Positions 42,854-51,107 of a DNA stretch of 64,000 nucleotides are shown piece after piece. A program made the position numbers and the translations under genes. Under the pieces are notes generated by a model, which saw only the letters and a list, made by a program, of their open reading frames with translations, searched no databases and was not told where the DNA came from. The stretch covers positions 63,552 through 127,551 of the forward strand of contig RPFO01000288.1 in the NCBI GenBank assembly GCA_009746045.1. The letters run 5' to 3'. The first letter of the stretch is position 1, and each line of letters opens with the position of its first letter. Source of the DNA: Mesostigma viride. Its lineage: Eukaryota; Streptophyta; Mesostigmatophyceae; Mesostigmatales; Mesostigmataceae.

Positions 42854-43377
42854 ATGCCTAACAGGGTCGAGCGGTGCAAGGCGACTACCACAAAAGGAAA
42901 ACAGTGTCGTAATAATACCGTTGGTTGGTTAAGATATGAAACTGACGTCAATAAAAAGCAAGATTTTAGGGTCAGGGGGCCTCAAGACGTGGCAAGAATA
43001 AGAGGATATTTCGTAGATTGCGACTACTGCACGACACACCTGGATCTCGACCCGCGTCTGCAAATTCAGAAGACTGTCATGAAACCTGGTGGTGGCAAAG
43101 AACTCTGGGATAAGATCGAAGAGCGAAGAGACGAGCTGGAATGGCGCATTAAACCGGAGTGGCGTCAGGATTTCAACGACGACTACACAGCCGCAATACA
43201 AAACATCGTGGACAACCAAAAACGCGACATGACAAAGTACAATAATGTTTACAAACAGAAAGCCAGGGGGTCGCATCTTTCTGAGATTGCTCCCATGAGA
43301 ATGCCGCAGCTTCATACAAGGACGGCACGACTGCCGAGGACTTGGAACCATATGCGCGGTCGTTGTTTGGAAGGTAA
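42854..43377 (+). CDS. Zinc-module protein, probable one-base frameshift
   Basis: Starts MPNRVERCKATTTKGKQCRN, a C-x8-C module often seen at N-termini of giant-virus proteins; a later DCDYCTTH supplies further ligands. The frame reads on to 44086, but from about 43310 the translation looks like noise. A shift of one base near CTCCCATG leads to a sensible ending (YKDGTTAEDLEPYARSLFGR) with a stop at 43377. I treat the 410-codon frame as an accidental fusion of two genes. Function unknown. Confidence 0.5.
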
Positions 43378-43383
43378 TCACAC

Positions 43384-43485
43384 ATGTACAAGTTTGCGCC
43401 CGTGCACCAAGGGGCCGTTCCTGTGCCTCGGCCGCGCCCACGCCTGCGCCTCAGACGCCACAATAAATATGAACATCAATCTTAG
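43384..43485 (+). CDS. Candidate 33-residue Arg/Pro-rich peptide
   Basis: MYKFAPVHQGAVPVPRPRPR continues with LRLRRHNKYEHQS and a stop. It fits between the two flanking genes and overlaps the next start by 17 bases. Strongly basic, so a nucleic-acid-binding role is possible. Too short to be sure it is expressed. Confidence 0.3.
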   Translation: MYKFAPVHQGAVPVPRPRPRLRLRRHNKYEHQS

Positions 43486-44086
43486 GATGTCGCATCCAGT
43501 CGTGTCCCTAGACCGCCTAATGCCGTCAGAGACCGAAACGGGGACGGCAGAGGGTTTTTGGCTAAACCTGACCGGATCTCTTTACCCCGATTTTGATGAA
43601 AAGGGGACGCAAGGGTTTGTAGACAAGTTGGGACGCTACTGCCTCGTTTTCAACGCGTATGACGAGCACTTGGAGGACTGTTGCATGAACCGCGTCATCG
43701 ACGTACTCTTCCACAAGAAGGTGCCGTTCAGCGTCGAGTTCTACCGCGGACCCAGGTGCGCGAGTGGCGCGAGTGCCCTCACTTGGAGGCGATGGGAATC
43801 GTACATCGACATCCGCCGCCCCGAGGTGCGCGTAGTACGAGCTCACCTGGAAAGGCCGCACAAGGACCCCGAGTTCTACAAGTCCGTCCCGCCACCTGAC
43901 CAGCTGCATATAGGGCAGTACTCATTTCCGCCCGCCTACCGTCGCCTCCTTTTCGACTATTGCAAGGACTTCACCGTGTACGAACTGATCGGGACCTACA
44001 ACGGGGAAAACAAAAATCTGCCATCCTGCAAGTCATGGAGCGAGTCCGCGCGCCTCGGGTGTGACAGAAATGACGACCACCACTAA
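43469..44086 (+). CDS. Conserved-looking protein of unknown function
   Basis: 205 residues from the ATG at 43469, preceded by the AT-rich CAATAAAT. The sequence is regular and mixed alpha/beta: EGFWLNLTGSLYPDFDEKG, VFNAYDEHLEDCCMNRVIDV, then YRGPRCASGASALTWRRWES and YELIGTYNGENKN. I do not recognise a family. It ends four bases before the Rieske oxygenase start, suggesting linked expression. Confidence 0.6.
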   Translation: MNINLRMSHPVVSLDRLMPSETETGTAEGFWLNLTGSLYPDFDEKGTQGFVDKLGRYCLVFNAYDEHLEDCCMNRVIDVLFHKKVPFSVEFYRGPRCASGASALTWRRWESYIDIRRPEVRVVRAHLERPHKDPEFYKSVPPPDQLHIGQYSFPPAYRRLLFDYCKDFTVYELIGTYNGENKNLPSCKSWSESARLGCDRNDDHH

Positions 44087-44089
44087 CAG

Positions 44090-45111
44090 ATGACGACTGC
44101 CCGTTTCACTCCGAGCCTGCTCCCACTGTGCGAGGCGTCCAGCGAGCACCCCGACAAGTGGGTGTGCGTGGGACGCAAATCTCGCCAGCCAAAGGTGACG
44201 AAGGTGTACAACGAGGAGATACTCTTGTACGATCACCGGCAGAGGAACGAGACGCTCGCCGTGAGAAACGCGTGCCCTCACCGCGGGGCGCGACTGTCTC
44301 ACAACTGCAAGGTGGAAGACGGGTGCGTCCGTTGCCCGTACCACGGGATGTACTGGGGCAAGCATAACAACGGCGACAACCACCTCGATGCCAAAGAAGA
44401 TACGGGCCTGGTCTGGGTGAACGCCGGCATCGGGGACGGGGGTCGTCTCCGCCGACTATGCCGGAGTTCGCTGACGACGGATACAGGACGTTTTCGTACT
44501 CGACGTGCGTGAGGGCGCACCCGATGATCGTCATGGAGAACCTCCTTGACCACGTGCATCTCCAGCACGTGCACAAGGTGAAGATCGTGGACGTCGAGAG
44601 CGCAGACGTGACGACCGAGACGGGCGGGGACGCGAGTCTCCTCACGGGAAAGAGCGTGTACAGCTATCCTGTGTCCGCCGACCTTGCGGGTCGCCTGCTG
44701 CTTCGACTCATGCCGGTCGAGGGCAAGGTCGCGAGGGTGCCTCCCCATGGCGCGCTGTCGATATCCGTCGACAACGAGTTTCACCTGCCGTACACGGCGA
44801 GTCTGCGTTTCAGGATATCCGGGCACGAAAAGCCCGTGTTCCTCCTTTGGTTCAGCGTGCAGCCCTACGAAGCGAACAAGTCGCTGGTCACCTGTCGCGT
44901 GTCGCGCAACATACTGACGGCACCCGCGTGGGACATGCTGTTCTGGCTGGTCAACGCCTTGCCGCTGAAGGAGGATGAGGACATTGTCGCGAACGTCGTG
45001 GCGGAGGAGTGGTGGCGCAATCGCCTGACTCCGGGTGACGCGTTCGTGAAGTTGTACAGGGACCGGATGAAGAAGGTCTACGGCATCATGTGCCCCGAGC
45101 CTTTCGCGTAG
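44090..45111 (+). CDS. Rieske-type non-haem iron oxygenase, one frameshift
   Basis: The first frame (44090-44512) carries the Rieske [2Fe-2S] motif: C62-P-H64, 17 residues, then C82-P-Y-H85. The second frame (from about 44440, ATG at 44458) carries the mononuclear iron motif E-x3-D-x2-H-x4-H (E27, D31, H34, H39 counted from 44458) and a LKEDEDIV segment typical of oxygenase alpha subunits. The frames meet at GGGGG (44438-44442), so a one-base indel splits an otherwise complete gene of about 340 residues. Such enzymes hydroxylate or demethylate substrates such as sterols, pigments or choline; the substrate cannot be told. An electron-donor partner is not seen nearby. Confidence 0.75.
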
Positions 45112-45140
45112 AAAATGTCAGCATTATGTGAGCACAAAAA

Positions 45141-45419
45141 ATGAGGGCGCGCAAGAGATTCACAAAGGCCGAGGGAGAGGCCCTCAAAGAGTACCAGATG
45201 TTGACGCGGTGGATGGAGGAGACCACGCGCATGCTGAACGAGGCGCGGGCCACGTTCGGCCCAAACGTGTGCGTGAACGAGGCGATGATACAGCGCTACT
45301 GGGCCAACGAGGCCGCGATCATATGGAGGAGGGTCGGGGTGAGGAACTGGTCGCAACACGTCATGGACATCATGGCCGAGTTGTTGCGCCGGTCGGGCGC
45401 CCGCGTGCCCAAGACTTGA
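45141..45419 (+). CDS. Small helical protein of unknown function
   Basis: 92 residues, starting MRARKRFTKAEGEALKEYQM, 30 bases after the Rieske gene stop. Predicted helical, with TRWMEETTRMLNEARATFG and WSQHVMDIMAELLRRSG. Composition (GC-rich, charged) matches its neighbours. No known motif. Confidence 0.5.
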   Translation: MRARKRFTKAEGEALKEYQMLTRWMEETTRMLNEARATFGPNVCVNEAMIQRYWANEAAIIWRRVGVRNWSQHVMDIMAELLRRSGARVPKT

Positions 45420-45500
45420 AATGCCAACAACAGTTGTGGCTACTCACTAGCCTCTTTCGTTCACGCGGTCTCAATAATCTACCAACTTCTTAAAGCACAT

Positions 45501-45839
45501 ATGAGCGATGAGGATGATCTAGGTCCGGTGGTGGTGGAAAGGGCACCTGGTATAACGGACTTTCTGTACCCATGGGGCGAGAAATGCACCACCATTTTTT
45601 CGGGGGACGCGTGTCCAATATTGGAGGAGGGTGACGATCAGATGGATTTCGTGATATCGTCCACACACCGTCTCTGTTGCAATAGAGTTTGCGACAAAAT
45701 TACCAGAAAGGGCGGCATGAAAAAGTGCGCAACTTGCAAAAAGGCATATTACTGCTCAAAGAAATGCCAAACGGAGGCGTGGCCGCTTCACAAGATTGGA
45801 TGTGCTCGTTTAAGAGACGGATGGTGTGAAACACAGTAG
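45501..45839 (+). CDS. MYND-type zinc finger protein
   Basis: 112 residues. An acidic N-terminal half precedes a C-terminal MYND finger: C60, C64, then C76-x2-C79, C85-x3-C89, H97 and C101 (KCATCKKAYYCSKKCQTEAW, then PLHKIGC). MYND fingers bind short proline-rich peptides and recruit chromatin or signalling proteins. No SET or other catalytic domain is attached. Preceded by an AT-rich gap (45421-45500). Confidence 0.8.
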   Translation: MSDEDDLGPVVVERAPGITDFLYPWGEKCTTIFSGDACPILEEGDDQMDFVISSTHRLCCNRVCDKITRKGGMKKCATCKKAYYCSKKCQTEAWPLHKIGCARLRDGWCETQ

Positions 45840-45960
45840 GCTGCTAACGAGAGTCGCAACACGTTGTCGCGCCGGTTGGGCGCCCCCGTCCCACGCGCGC
45901 CATAAATTGCTCAGCGAGACGGCCGTAGCCTCCCGAGCCTCGTGACGCGACTGCGCAAAC

Positions 45961-46704
45961 ATGTCCTCAAACATCCTTGAAGCGTCCACGGAAGCGGACG
46001 TCCTCAAAGCGTCCCCGCGCGTCCGCGTGACGCCTGACGGGAGGATCTCGGTGATCGATGTCATATCAATTGCTTGCTTCACAAAGAACGCTGGCATTTT
46101 TGTGGAAAAAGCAAGTGCCAGAGCTTCCGAATATTTTTCAAGGGTTGGAAAGGTCAACAAGGAGCTGGTGCAGTCTATCAGTTTATGGAAATTTCCTGGA
46201 CAAAGGCAAAGGGATACCCCGGTCATGGACCTTGACGGCATAAGAAAATTTGTTTGCGCGCTGCCAGGCGTGACCCGCGAGTGCGCAAACAAGGCTGTAC
46301 AGGCAGACACCTTGGACAAGCTAATAGACATTTTGTCTTCAGCAACGCACAGGAAGCGCAAAAGGATGGATGAAAGGGACGTACAGGCCGGGCTTGCGGA
46401 AAGGCTTGGAGGCAAGCGGGAGGTGAGGTGCCGGGCTGGGGTGATCGACATACTGTGCCCAGACACCAAGCGGTTGATCGAGGTGAAGGAGTTTAGCTCC
46501 GGCCTGCACGGCGTGGGACAGCTCATTGGGTACGGGCTTGACTACCCGGACTACACCAAGCGCCTTCACCTGTTTCGCACGCCGACGACGCCCAACGTGA
46601 CGGCGGAGAGGCTGCTTGTACTCAAGGAGGTCTGCAACTTGCATAAGATAGAGCTGACACTGGATGAAAGCATAGAGTTGCAGGACCCCAACATCAACTT
46701 GTAA
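45961..46704 (+). CDS. KilA/BRO-like N-terminal domain with PD-(D/E)XK nuclease core
   Basis: 247 residues. Residues about 20-125 (VRVTPDGRISVIDVISIACF, WKFPGQRQRDTPVMDLDGI, LPGVTRECANKAVQ) match the N-terminal two-thirds of the next gene and resemble KilA-N/BRO/MSV199-type DNA-binding domains of large DNA viruses. Residues about 150-200 look like a restriction-endonuclease fold: D163 in GVIDILCP, E174-V-K176 in RLIEVKEF, and GQLIGYGLDYP with Q187. The combination suggests a sequence-directed nuclease. Intact frame. Confidence 0.6.
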   Translation: MSSNILEASTEADVLKASPRVRVTPDGRISVIDVISIACFTKNAGIFVEKASARASEYFSRVGKVNKELVQSISLWKFPGQRQRDTPVMDLDGIRKFVCALPGVTRECANKAVQADTLDKLIDILSSATHRKRKRMDERDVQAGLAERLGGKREVRCRAGVIDILCPDTKRLIEVKEFSSGLHGVGQLIGYGLDYPDYTKRLHLFRTPTTPNVTAERLLVLKEVCNLHKIELTLDESIELQDPNINL

Positions 46705-46788
46705 ACAACTCTCCATTTTATGTAAAAAACTAAGTTCAAGGTTGTCCAGGTTGGTACAACAAACAAGGGTATATTTGCAATTAAACAG

Positions 46789-47733
46789 GTGGCGCGCTTA
46801 TACCACTTGACAAAATATCTTCTGCCATCAGTGTATGTCATGGCATCACACGCCCTTGTGATGTATCTGCAGCCCTCGCGCGATGTGCCGGGCGAGGACC
46901 CCTTTGCAAACAAGATACGAGTTACGTCCGATGGCAAGATATCGGTAATCGATGTGATCAAGTGCGTGCTCTTTATGGACGACAATGGAACTTTTACGCG
47001 CAATGCCGCAATACACGCCAGCACGGCTTTCGCGAACCTCCGCAAGGAACACCCGGAGGTTTACCATTCTATAGTAAACCTGAAGTTCCCTGGTCCCGGG
47101 CAGCGAGATACCCCCGTCACTGACAGACGGGGTATCATAAGGATCGTGCAGCTGCTTCCCGGCAGGCGTGCCGCTTCCTTCCGCGACACGCTCGCGACGC
47201 TGTTTGAGCGGTACCTAGACGCGGACCGATCCCTGGCTGACGATATATACGCCCGCGCCGACACAAGGGACCAAGAGCTGCTGGATAACAAGCGCGTTAA
47301 GAGCTGCGAGTCTACAAAAAGCCACATGCAGGCCGTCAAGGAGAGCGGCGCTTCGTCGAGAGTATACGCGCACGTAAACGAGGTGCAAAACTACACGGCT
47401 ACGGGCATGCACACACGTGAGATCCGCCAGTTGCATCAGATGAAGAAGAGCGACTGTACTCGCGACTACCTACCGGAGAGCGTGTGCGCAGGAATTGACC
47501 TGATGAACATCCTTAACAAGAACGCCATAGTCAGGGGCGAGAACCCCTCTGCCAGCATTGACATCATAGGCAGCAAGTTGTTTTCAGTCTTTAGGGATCT
47601 AAAGATGCATGAGGAGGCTGGCGTACCGCAGCCAAGGTCGTTTGCTCTGGCCAACAAAAGCAGGAGAGAAGAGTACAACGCCAGGCACAAGCTGACCGCT
47701 GAACAGCCGGCGAGTAAGCGTATCTGTTCATAA
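46789..47733 (+). CDS. KilA/BRO-like paralogue without the nuclease
   Basis: 314 residues. The shared domain reads IRVTSDGKISVIDVIKCVLF, LKFPGPGQRDTPVTDRRGII and LLPGRRAASFRDTLATLFER, clearly paralogous to the gene before it. The C-terminal half is different (NEVQNYTATGMHTREIRQLH, then SVCAGIDLMNILNKNAI) and has no nuclease residues. A start inside this frame at 46840 (MASHALVMYLQPSRDVPGED) is also possible. Tandem duplication with domain loss or gain is the simplest history. Confidence 0.65.
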   Translation: MARLYHLTKYLLPSVYVMASHALVMYLQPSRDVPGEDPFANKIRVTSDGKISVIDVIKCVLFMDDNGTFTRNAAIHASTAFANLRKEHPEVYHSIVNLKFPGPGQRDTPVTDRRGIIRIVQLLPGRRAASFRDTLATLFERYLDADRSLADDIYARADTRDQELLDNKRVKSCESTKSHMQAVKESGASSRVYAHVNEVQNYTATGMHTREIRQLHQMKKSDCTRDYLPESVCAGIDLMNILNKNAIVRGENPSASIDIIGSKLFSVFRDLKMHEEAGVPQPRSFALANKSRREEYNARHKLTAEQPASKRICS

Positions 47734-47774
47734 TCATGTCATCAATTATTTTATAAAAGAGTATAACGTTGCAA

Positions 47775-48000
47775 ATGGCATCTGAAGCACAATGAGGCAT
47801 GTGTGACAGCTTATAAAGCCGCCTGGCTAAATCGATAGCGGACATGCCAGTGAACGACTTGACAATCTGGCGTATGTAAGATGGTTCATTCTATTTGCAA
47901 GAAATTCCCACAAGTTTAACTTGCGTTTCCCCGTTAACAAATGGCATTTGAGGCATGTGTGACAGCTTAAAAAGCCGCCTAGCTAAATCGATAGAATGCG
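47775..48000. repeat. Direct repeat pair in the gap after the KilA-like genes
   Basis: GAGGCATGTGTGACAGCTTA followed by AAAGCCGCCTGGCTAAATCG (with small differences) occurs at about 47792 and again at about 47952. About 45 bp each, 160 bp apart. Confidence 0.65.
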
Positions 48001-48020
48001 CTTGTCAGTCGTAACGACAC

Positions 48021-48953
48021 CTAGGAAGCCTGATCAGCGTCATCGTCGCTGTCCAAAACGATGACGTCGTTGTCGGTCTTCTGTCGCTTGCTGGCCTGCT
48101 CGTCCTCGCCGTTGCCGTCGCGCTTGCCGACCTCCGAGTGCTGGTTGTCGTCGATCTTGTCGTCCGCGGCGACGTGTTCATCCTCTTCGTACGTGGGCTC
48201 GGGCTCGGGCTCGTCGTCCACGCTGTCGGGCAGGGTGTCGGAGCCGGCCATGAACGCGAGCACAGTGAGCTGGGTGTCGAACTCGAAGTAGGGGAACGAG
48301 AGCTCGGGATGGCGCTCGTCGTTCTCCTCGTCGGTGTCCATGCCGAGCTCGGTGCAGATGGGGCAGAGGACGGGCCAGTCCGGGTCGGCGCTCTCCAGGA
48401 AGTCCCATACGCAGCTGATGCACACGCCGCCGATGTGGAAGTGCGGGTTAGGGGTCTTGCAGGAGTACACGTTGGTGAGCGTCTCGTTGCAGACCTGGCA
48501 GGTGCTGTAGGACTCGAGGACGCCCGCGCCGTTCTCCAGGAAGCCGCCGGTCTTGGTGCAGATGAACGCGGCCATCTCGAACTCCTCGTTGCCCCTGCCG
48601 ACGCTGGGAGTGAATGAGCAGTCTGCCTTCTCGTCACCGTGAAGCTTGAGGGCCGCCACCCTCGCCCTCTCCTCGTGCACGGCAGCCGCGTCCTTGACAG
48701 CACTCGTCATCTCTTTCCTGCAAGGGGCGCAATTTCTTGCGATGCCCTCGAAAAAAACGCCGTTCAGACGGAAGGAGGACACGGGTACCAGACCTTTGCA
48801 GCGGTGGCACCTGGCCTTGGGTGAGGCTGGCGTTTTGTCAGGGTTGGCTGCCTTCCACTTTTCGATGCTCTCTTCGTTCTTGTAGGTTTTCTTCACCATC
48901 TCGCCGGTTTCCGGGTCGTACAGCCATCGGTTCTGGGTTCCGCACGTCCTCAT
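48021..48953 (-). CDS. RING-like zinc protein with C-terminal SUMO-interacting motif
   Basis: 310 residues. A first zinc site is C49/C52 with C75/C78. A RING-like cluster follows: C152-x2-C155, C165, H171/H173, C178-x2-C181 and C197-P-I-C200. The last third is acidic and disordered, with a basic patch SKRQK (288-292) as likely nuclear signal, and ends with DVIVLDSDDD (296-305), a textbook hydrophobic SUMO-interacting motif followed by acidic residues. RING plus SIM is the layout of SUMO-targeted ubiquitin ligases. The RING spacing is unusual, so ligase activity is an inference. Convergent with the KilA-like genes. Confidence 0.65.
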   Translation of the reverse strand: MRTCGTQNRWLYDPETGEMVKKTYKNEESIEKWKAANPDKTPASPKARCHRCKGLVPVSSFRLNGVFFEGIARNCAPCRKEMTSAVKDAAAVHEERARVAALKLHGDEKADCSFTPSVGRGNEEFEMAAFICTKTGGFLENGAGVLESYSTCQVCNETLTNVYSCKTPNPHFHIGGVCISCVWDFLESADPDWPVLCPICTELGMDTDEENDERHPELSFPYFEFDTQLTVLAFMAGSDTLPDSVDDEPEPEPTYEEDEHVAADDKIDDNQHSEVGKRDGNGEDEQASKRQKTDNDVIVLDSDDDADQAS

Positions 48954-48959
48954 CCTCGA

Positions 48960-49250
48960 AAAAAGTCGTGAGCAGGCAAAATTTCGGGTGATTCGGGCCT
49001 CGAGAGACGAACAGAAGCGAATTTCGGGTGCTCAGGGCCTCTGGAACGCAAACCGGACCGAATTTCGGTCGAGCCAGACGGAAGGAAAACAAATTTGGGC
49101 GGTCCGGAACTCCGGAAGACGACCAGCGGCGATTTTTGGGTGGTTCGGGCCTCGGGAATTCGAACAGCGAAATTCTTGGGTGCTTCGGACGCTTAGCAAA
49201 CAACACCACAGGCGAATTCTTGGGTGGTTCGGGCCGTTTAGGAGTTTCTT
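48960..49250. repeat. Degenerate tandem repeat of about 40 bp
   Basis: Seven diverged units around AATTTCGGGTGNTTCGGGCC, starting near 48980, 49019, 49059, 49090, 49131, 49170 and 49213. They lie upstream of the RING-like gene on the minus strand. Confidence 0.6.
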
Positions 49251-49340
49251 GGGTGTGCAGACTGGATGGACAGTGAGATGGATGACTTTGGTGGGGGCTT
49301 CCTGTTAATAACCTTTTTTGTTCACTGCCATTTTGGCTTT

Positions 49341-49590
49341 TCGACCAGAAATCCGTTTTTTCTAGAGGACCGGCACCGCGTGGCGTTTTTTTGGGCGCTT
49401 GTACCGGTTCAGGCAGAAATCCGTACGGGCTGACGCATTTCCAGAGGACCAGAACCACGTGGCGTCTTTTTGGGCGCTTGGGTCGGTTCGGGCAGAAATC
49501 CGTACGGGCTGACGCATTTCCAGAGGACCGGATCCACGTGGCGTCTTTTTGGGCGCTTGGGCCGGTTCGGGCAGAAATCCGTGCGGACCG
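49341..49590. repeat. 79-bp tandem repeat, about three copies
   Basis: AGAGGACCNGNNCCACGTGG recurs at 49364, 49443 and 49522, each followed by TTTTTGGGCGCTTG and GGTTCGGGCAGAAATCCGT. Located in the promoter region of the coiled-coil gene at 49709. Confidence 0.85.
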
Positions 49591-49708
49591 AAAGCTCAAG
49601 TGCATTGACAGGAATTGCATGCCAATAATTTTTGGTGGACCCGTCGACCTGAGCTCTGGACACCATATCAGCTGCATTCAGTGCCATTCTGTCCGAAATT
49701 GTGTTGCC

Positions 49709-50359
49709 ATGGAGGAGGAGAATACATCCAGTTCTGAGTATTCTTCCACGGAAAGCAGCAGTGAATGCGATTCTGACAAGGAGAACGTACCTCCCAAAGG
49801 GCAAATTCGGGTGGAGCGGACGCCGGATCGGAGCTCGTCCACCGGAAATTTCACGAACAGCTGTTTGTCGTCTAAAGAGCTGGTTTCTAGGGATCAAGTG
49901 GCCTCTTTCGAGTTTTCAGAGCCTGTTTCCGAGAGCAGGAGGCTGCACGAGTCCGCCCAAGTTTTCGCTTCTCGTGTGGATGGGACGCCGGAGCAGAGCC
50001 CGTGCACCGGAAATCGCGTCATAAGGCTCAACGAGGGGCCTTTGCCTTCCAAAGTTTTGGTTCCCAGGGACTTTGCAACCAATGTCCTGGCCCAGTTCTC
50101 TGATATGAAGGACAAGATCGAGAATGTCGTCTCAAAGAACAAGAAACTGCGCGACGCCGCCCGAAAACGGCACGAGAGGGTCCGGAAGAAGCTGGTCGTG
50201 GAGGTGGAAACGGTCAGGCAGGAGCTGGAGGAGAAGGATGCCACCATTATTCAGATGAGGCGGACGGTGTCTGACCTTATGAGCAGCAACGACAGGCTGA
50301 GGTGCAGGCTTTCGGAGGTCGAGACGGCGCTTGCGAATCAGAAGGCGACTGTAAAATAA
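49709..50359 (+). CDS. Acidic N-terminus, C-terminal coiled-coil protein
   Basis: 216 residues from the ATG at 49709; the frame extends upstream only through the tandem repeats, so the shorter start is preferred. The N-terminus is Ser/Glu-rich with SDKENVPPKG, a KEN-box-like sequence. The C-terminal half is a predicted coiled coil (MKDKIENVVSKNKKLRDAAR, then KKLVVEVETVRQELEEKDAT). No catalytic motif. Possibly a scaffolding or cell-cycle-interaction protein; the KEN reading is speculative. Confidence 0.55.
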   Translation: MEEENTSSSEYSSTESSSECDSDKENVPPKGQIRVERTPDRSSSTGNFTNSCLSSKELVSRDQVASFEFSEPVSESRRLHESAQVFASRVDGTPEQSPCTGNRVIRLNEGPLPSKVLVPRDFATNVLAQFSDMKDKIENVVSKNKKLRDAARKRHERVRKKLVVEVETVRQELEEKDATIIQMRRTVSDLMSSNDRLRCRLSEVETALANQKATVK

Positions 50360-50360
50360 A

Positions 50361-50624
50361 ATGACGGCCAGTTGTCATGGAGAAGCGGAAAGGCGTCGTC
50401 GGCGCTTTGCGGAGGCTGTTACGCTTTTTAACAAGGGGCAGAAGCAGGGCGGTTGTATCGGCGGAATGCCTGCTGCGTCGCCAGATGTCGGCCCCCAGAA
50501 ATCAGGACGAGCGAACCAGACACAACAGCTTGGATTTAGAACATCCGTATCCGGTCCCTCGCCGCGAGAAATCCAGGTTGTGCAGGGAGACGCGATAGAC
50601 CTTATAGCGCACAGTAGTTTCTAA
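50361..50624 (+). CDS. Uncertain small basic ORF
   Basis: 87 codons starting one base after the previous stop. An alternative frame, 50377-50598 (73 codons, arginine-rich), overlaps it. Neither has a recognisable domain. Listed because the surrounding region is densely coding. Confidence 0.3.
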   Translation: MTASCHGEAERRRRRFAEAVTLFNKGQKQGGCIGGMPAASPDVGPQKSGRANQTQQLGFRTSVSGPSPREIQVVQGDAIDLIAHSSF

Positions 50625-50642
50625 TCTTATAATGTATATATC

Positions 50643-50831
50643 ATGCGCCCTTTGACATCTTCCAACGAGCATGCCCCCCCGGTTGTGGAGGGGCTCTCAG
50701 ACCTGAAGCCGGTCGAGTCACTCGACCCTGTTTTGCCAGGCAGGCACATTGCGGCGATTCTGGGTTTGCTGTCAGTAGGACTGTCCGCCTGGCTCATCCT
50801 GTTTGCAATGCTATGGGTGCTATTGCAGTAG
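50643..50831 (+). CDS. Small single-pass membrane protein
   Basis: 62 residues, MRPLTSSNEHAPPVVEGLSD at the start and a C-terminal transmembrane helix (IAAILGLLSVGLSAWLILFA). An AT-rich TATAATGTATATATC precedes the ATG. Layout resembles small virion-membrane proteins; function unknown. Confidence 0.55.
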   Translation: MRPLTSSNEHAPPVVEGLSDLKPVESLDPVLPGRHIAAILGLLSVGLSAWLILFAMLWVLLQ

Positions 50832-50858
50832 CTGTCGATTATTTTGTGTGTGCACTTT

Positions 50859-51017
50859 ATGGGCGCGTGTTTTAGCAAGAGGACAGACACGCACTGCGGC
50901 AGATGCGTGGTTGTCGTGAATGGGCGCGTGATCGTAGAGCCGCTGCTGGAGTCGGTGCGCGACTCCGTGCCTCGCGCGGTGGGCGATGGGCGTGTGCAGC
51001 CACGATGGCATTTGTAA
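50859..51017 (+). CDS. Small protein with possible N-myristoylation and palmitoylation site
   Basis: 52 residues beginning MGACFSKRTDTHCGRC. Gly2 with Ser6 fits the myristoylation consensus, and Cys4 next to it is a plausible palmitoylation site. It follows the small membrane protein by 27 bases. Short, so confidence is limited. The start coordinate may be off by one base. Confidence 0.4.
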   Translation: MGACFSKRTDTHCGRCVVVVNGRVIVEPLLESVRDSVPRAVGDGRVQPRWHL

Positions 51018-51107
51018 ATATAACTTTCGTAAACTTTCGTTAATAAAAAGGATTTTGACGCAAACGCTCGCCTAACAGGGCGACGAAATTGTAGAAACAC
51101 TCAGTAA

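Noticed and set aside
42854..44086. One 410-codon protein
   Set aside because: The middle (about 43310-43468) translates to Cys/His-rich noise, a shifted frame gives a better end, and an AT-rich start precedes 43469. I split it into two genes plus a small ORF.
48838..49677. 279-codon minus-strand ORF across tandem repeats
   Set aside because: Its sequence is dictated by the 40- and 79-bp repeats and it overlaps the start of the well-supported RING-like gene in another frame.
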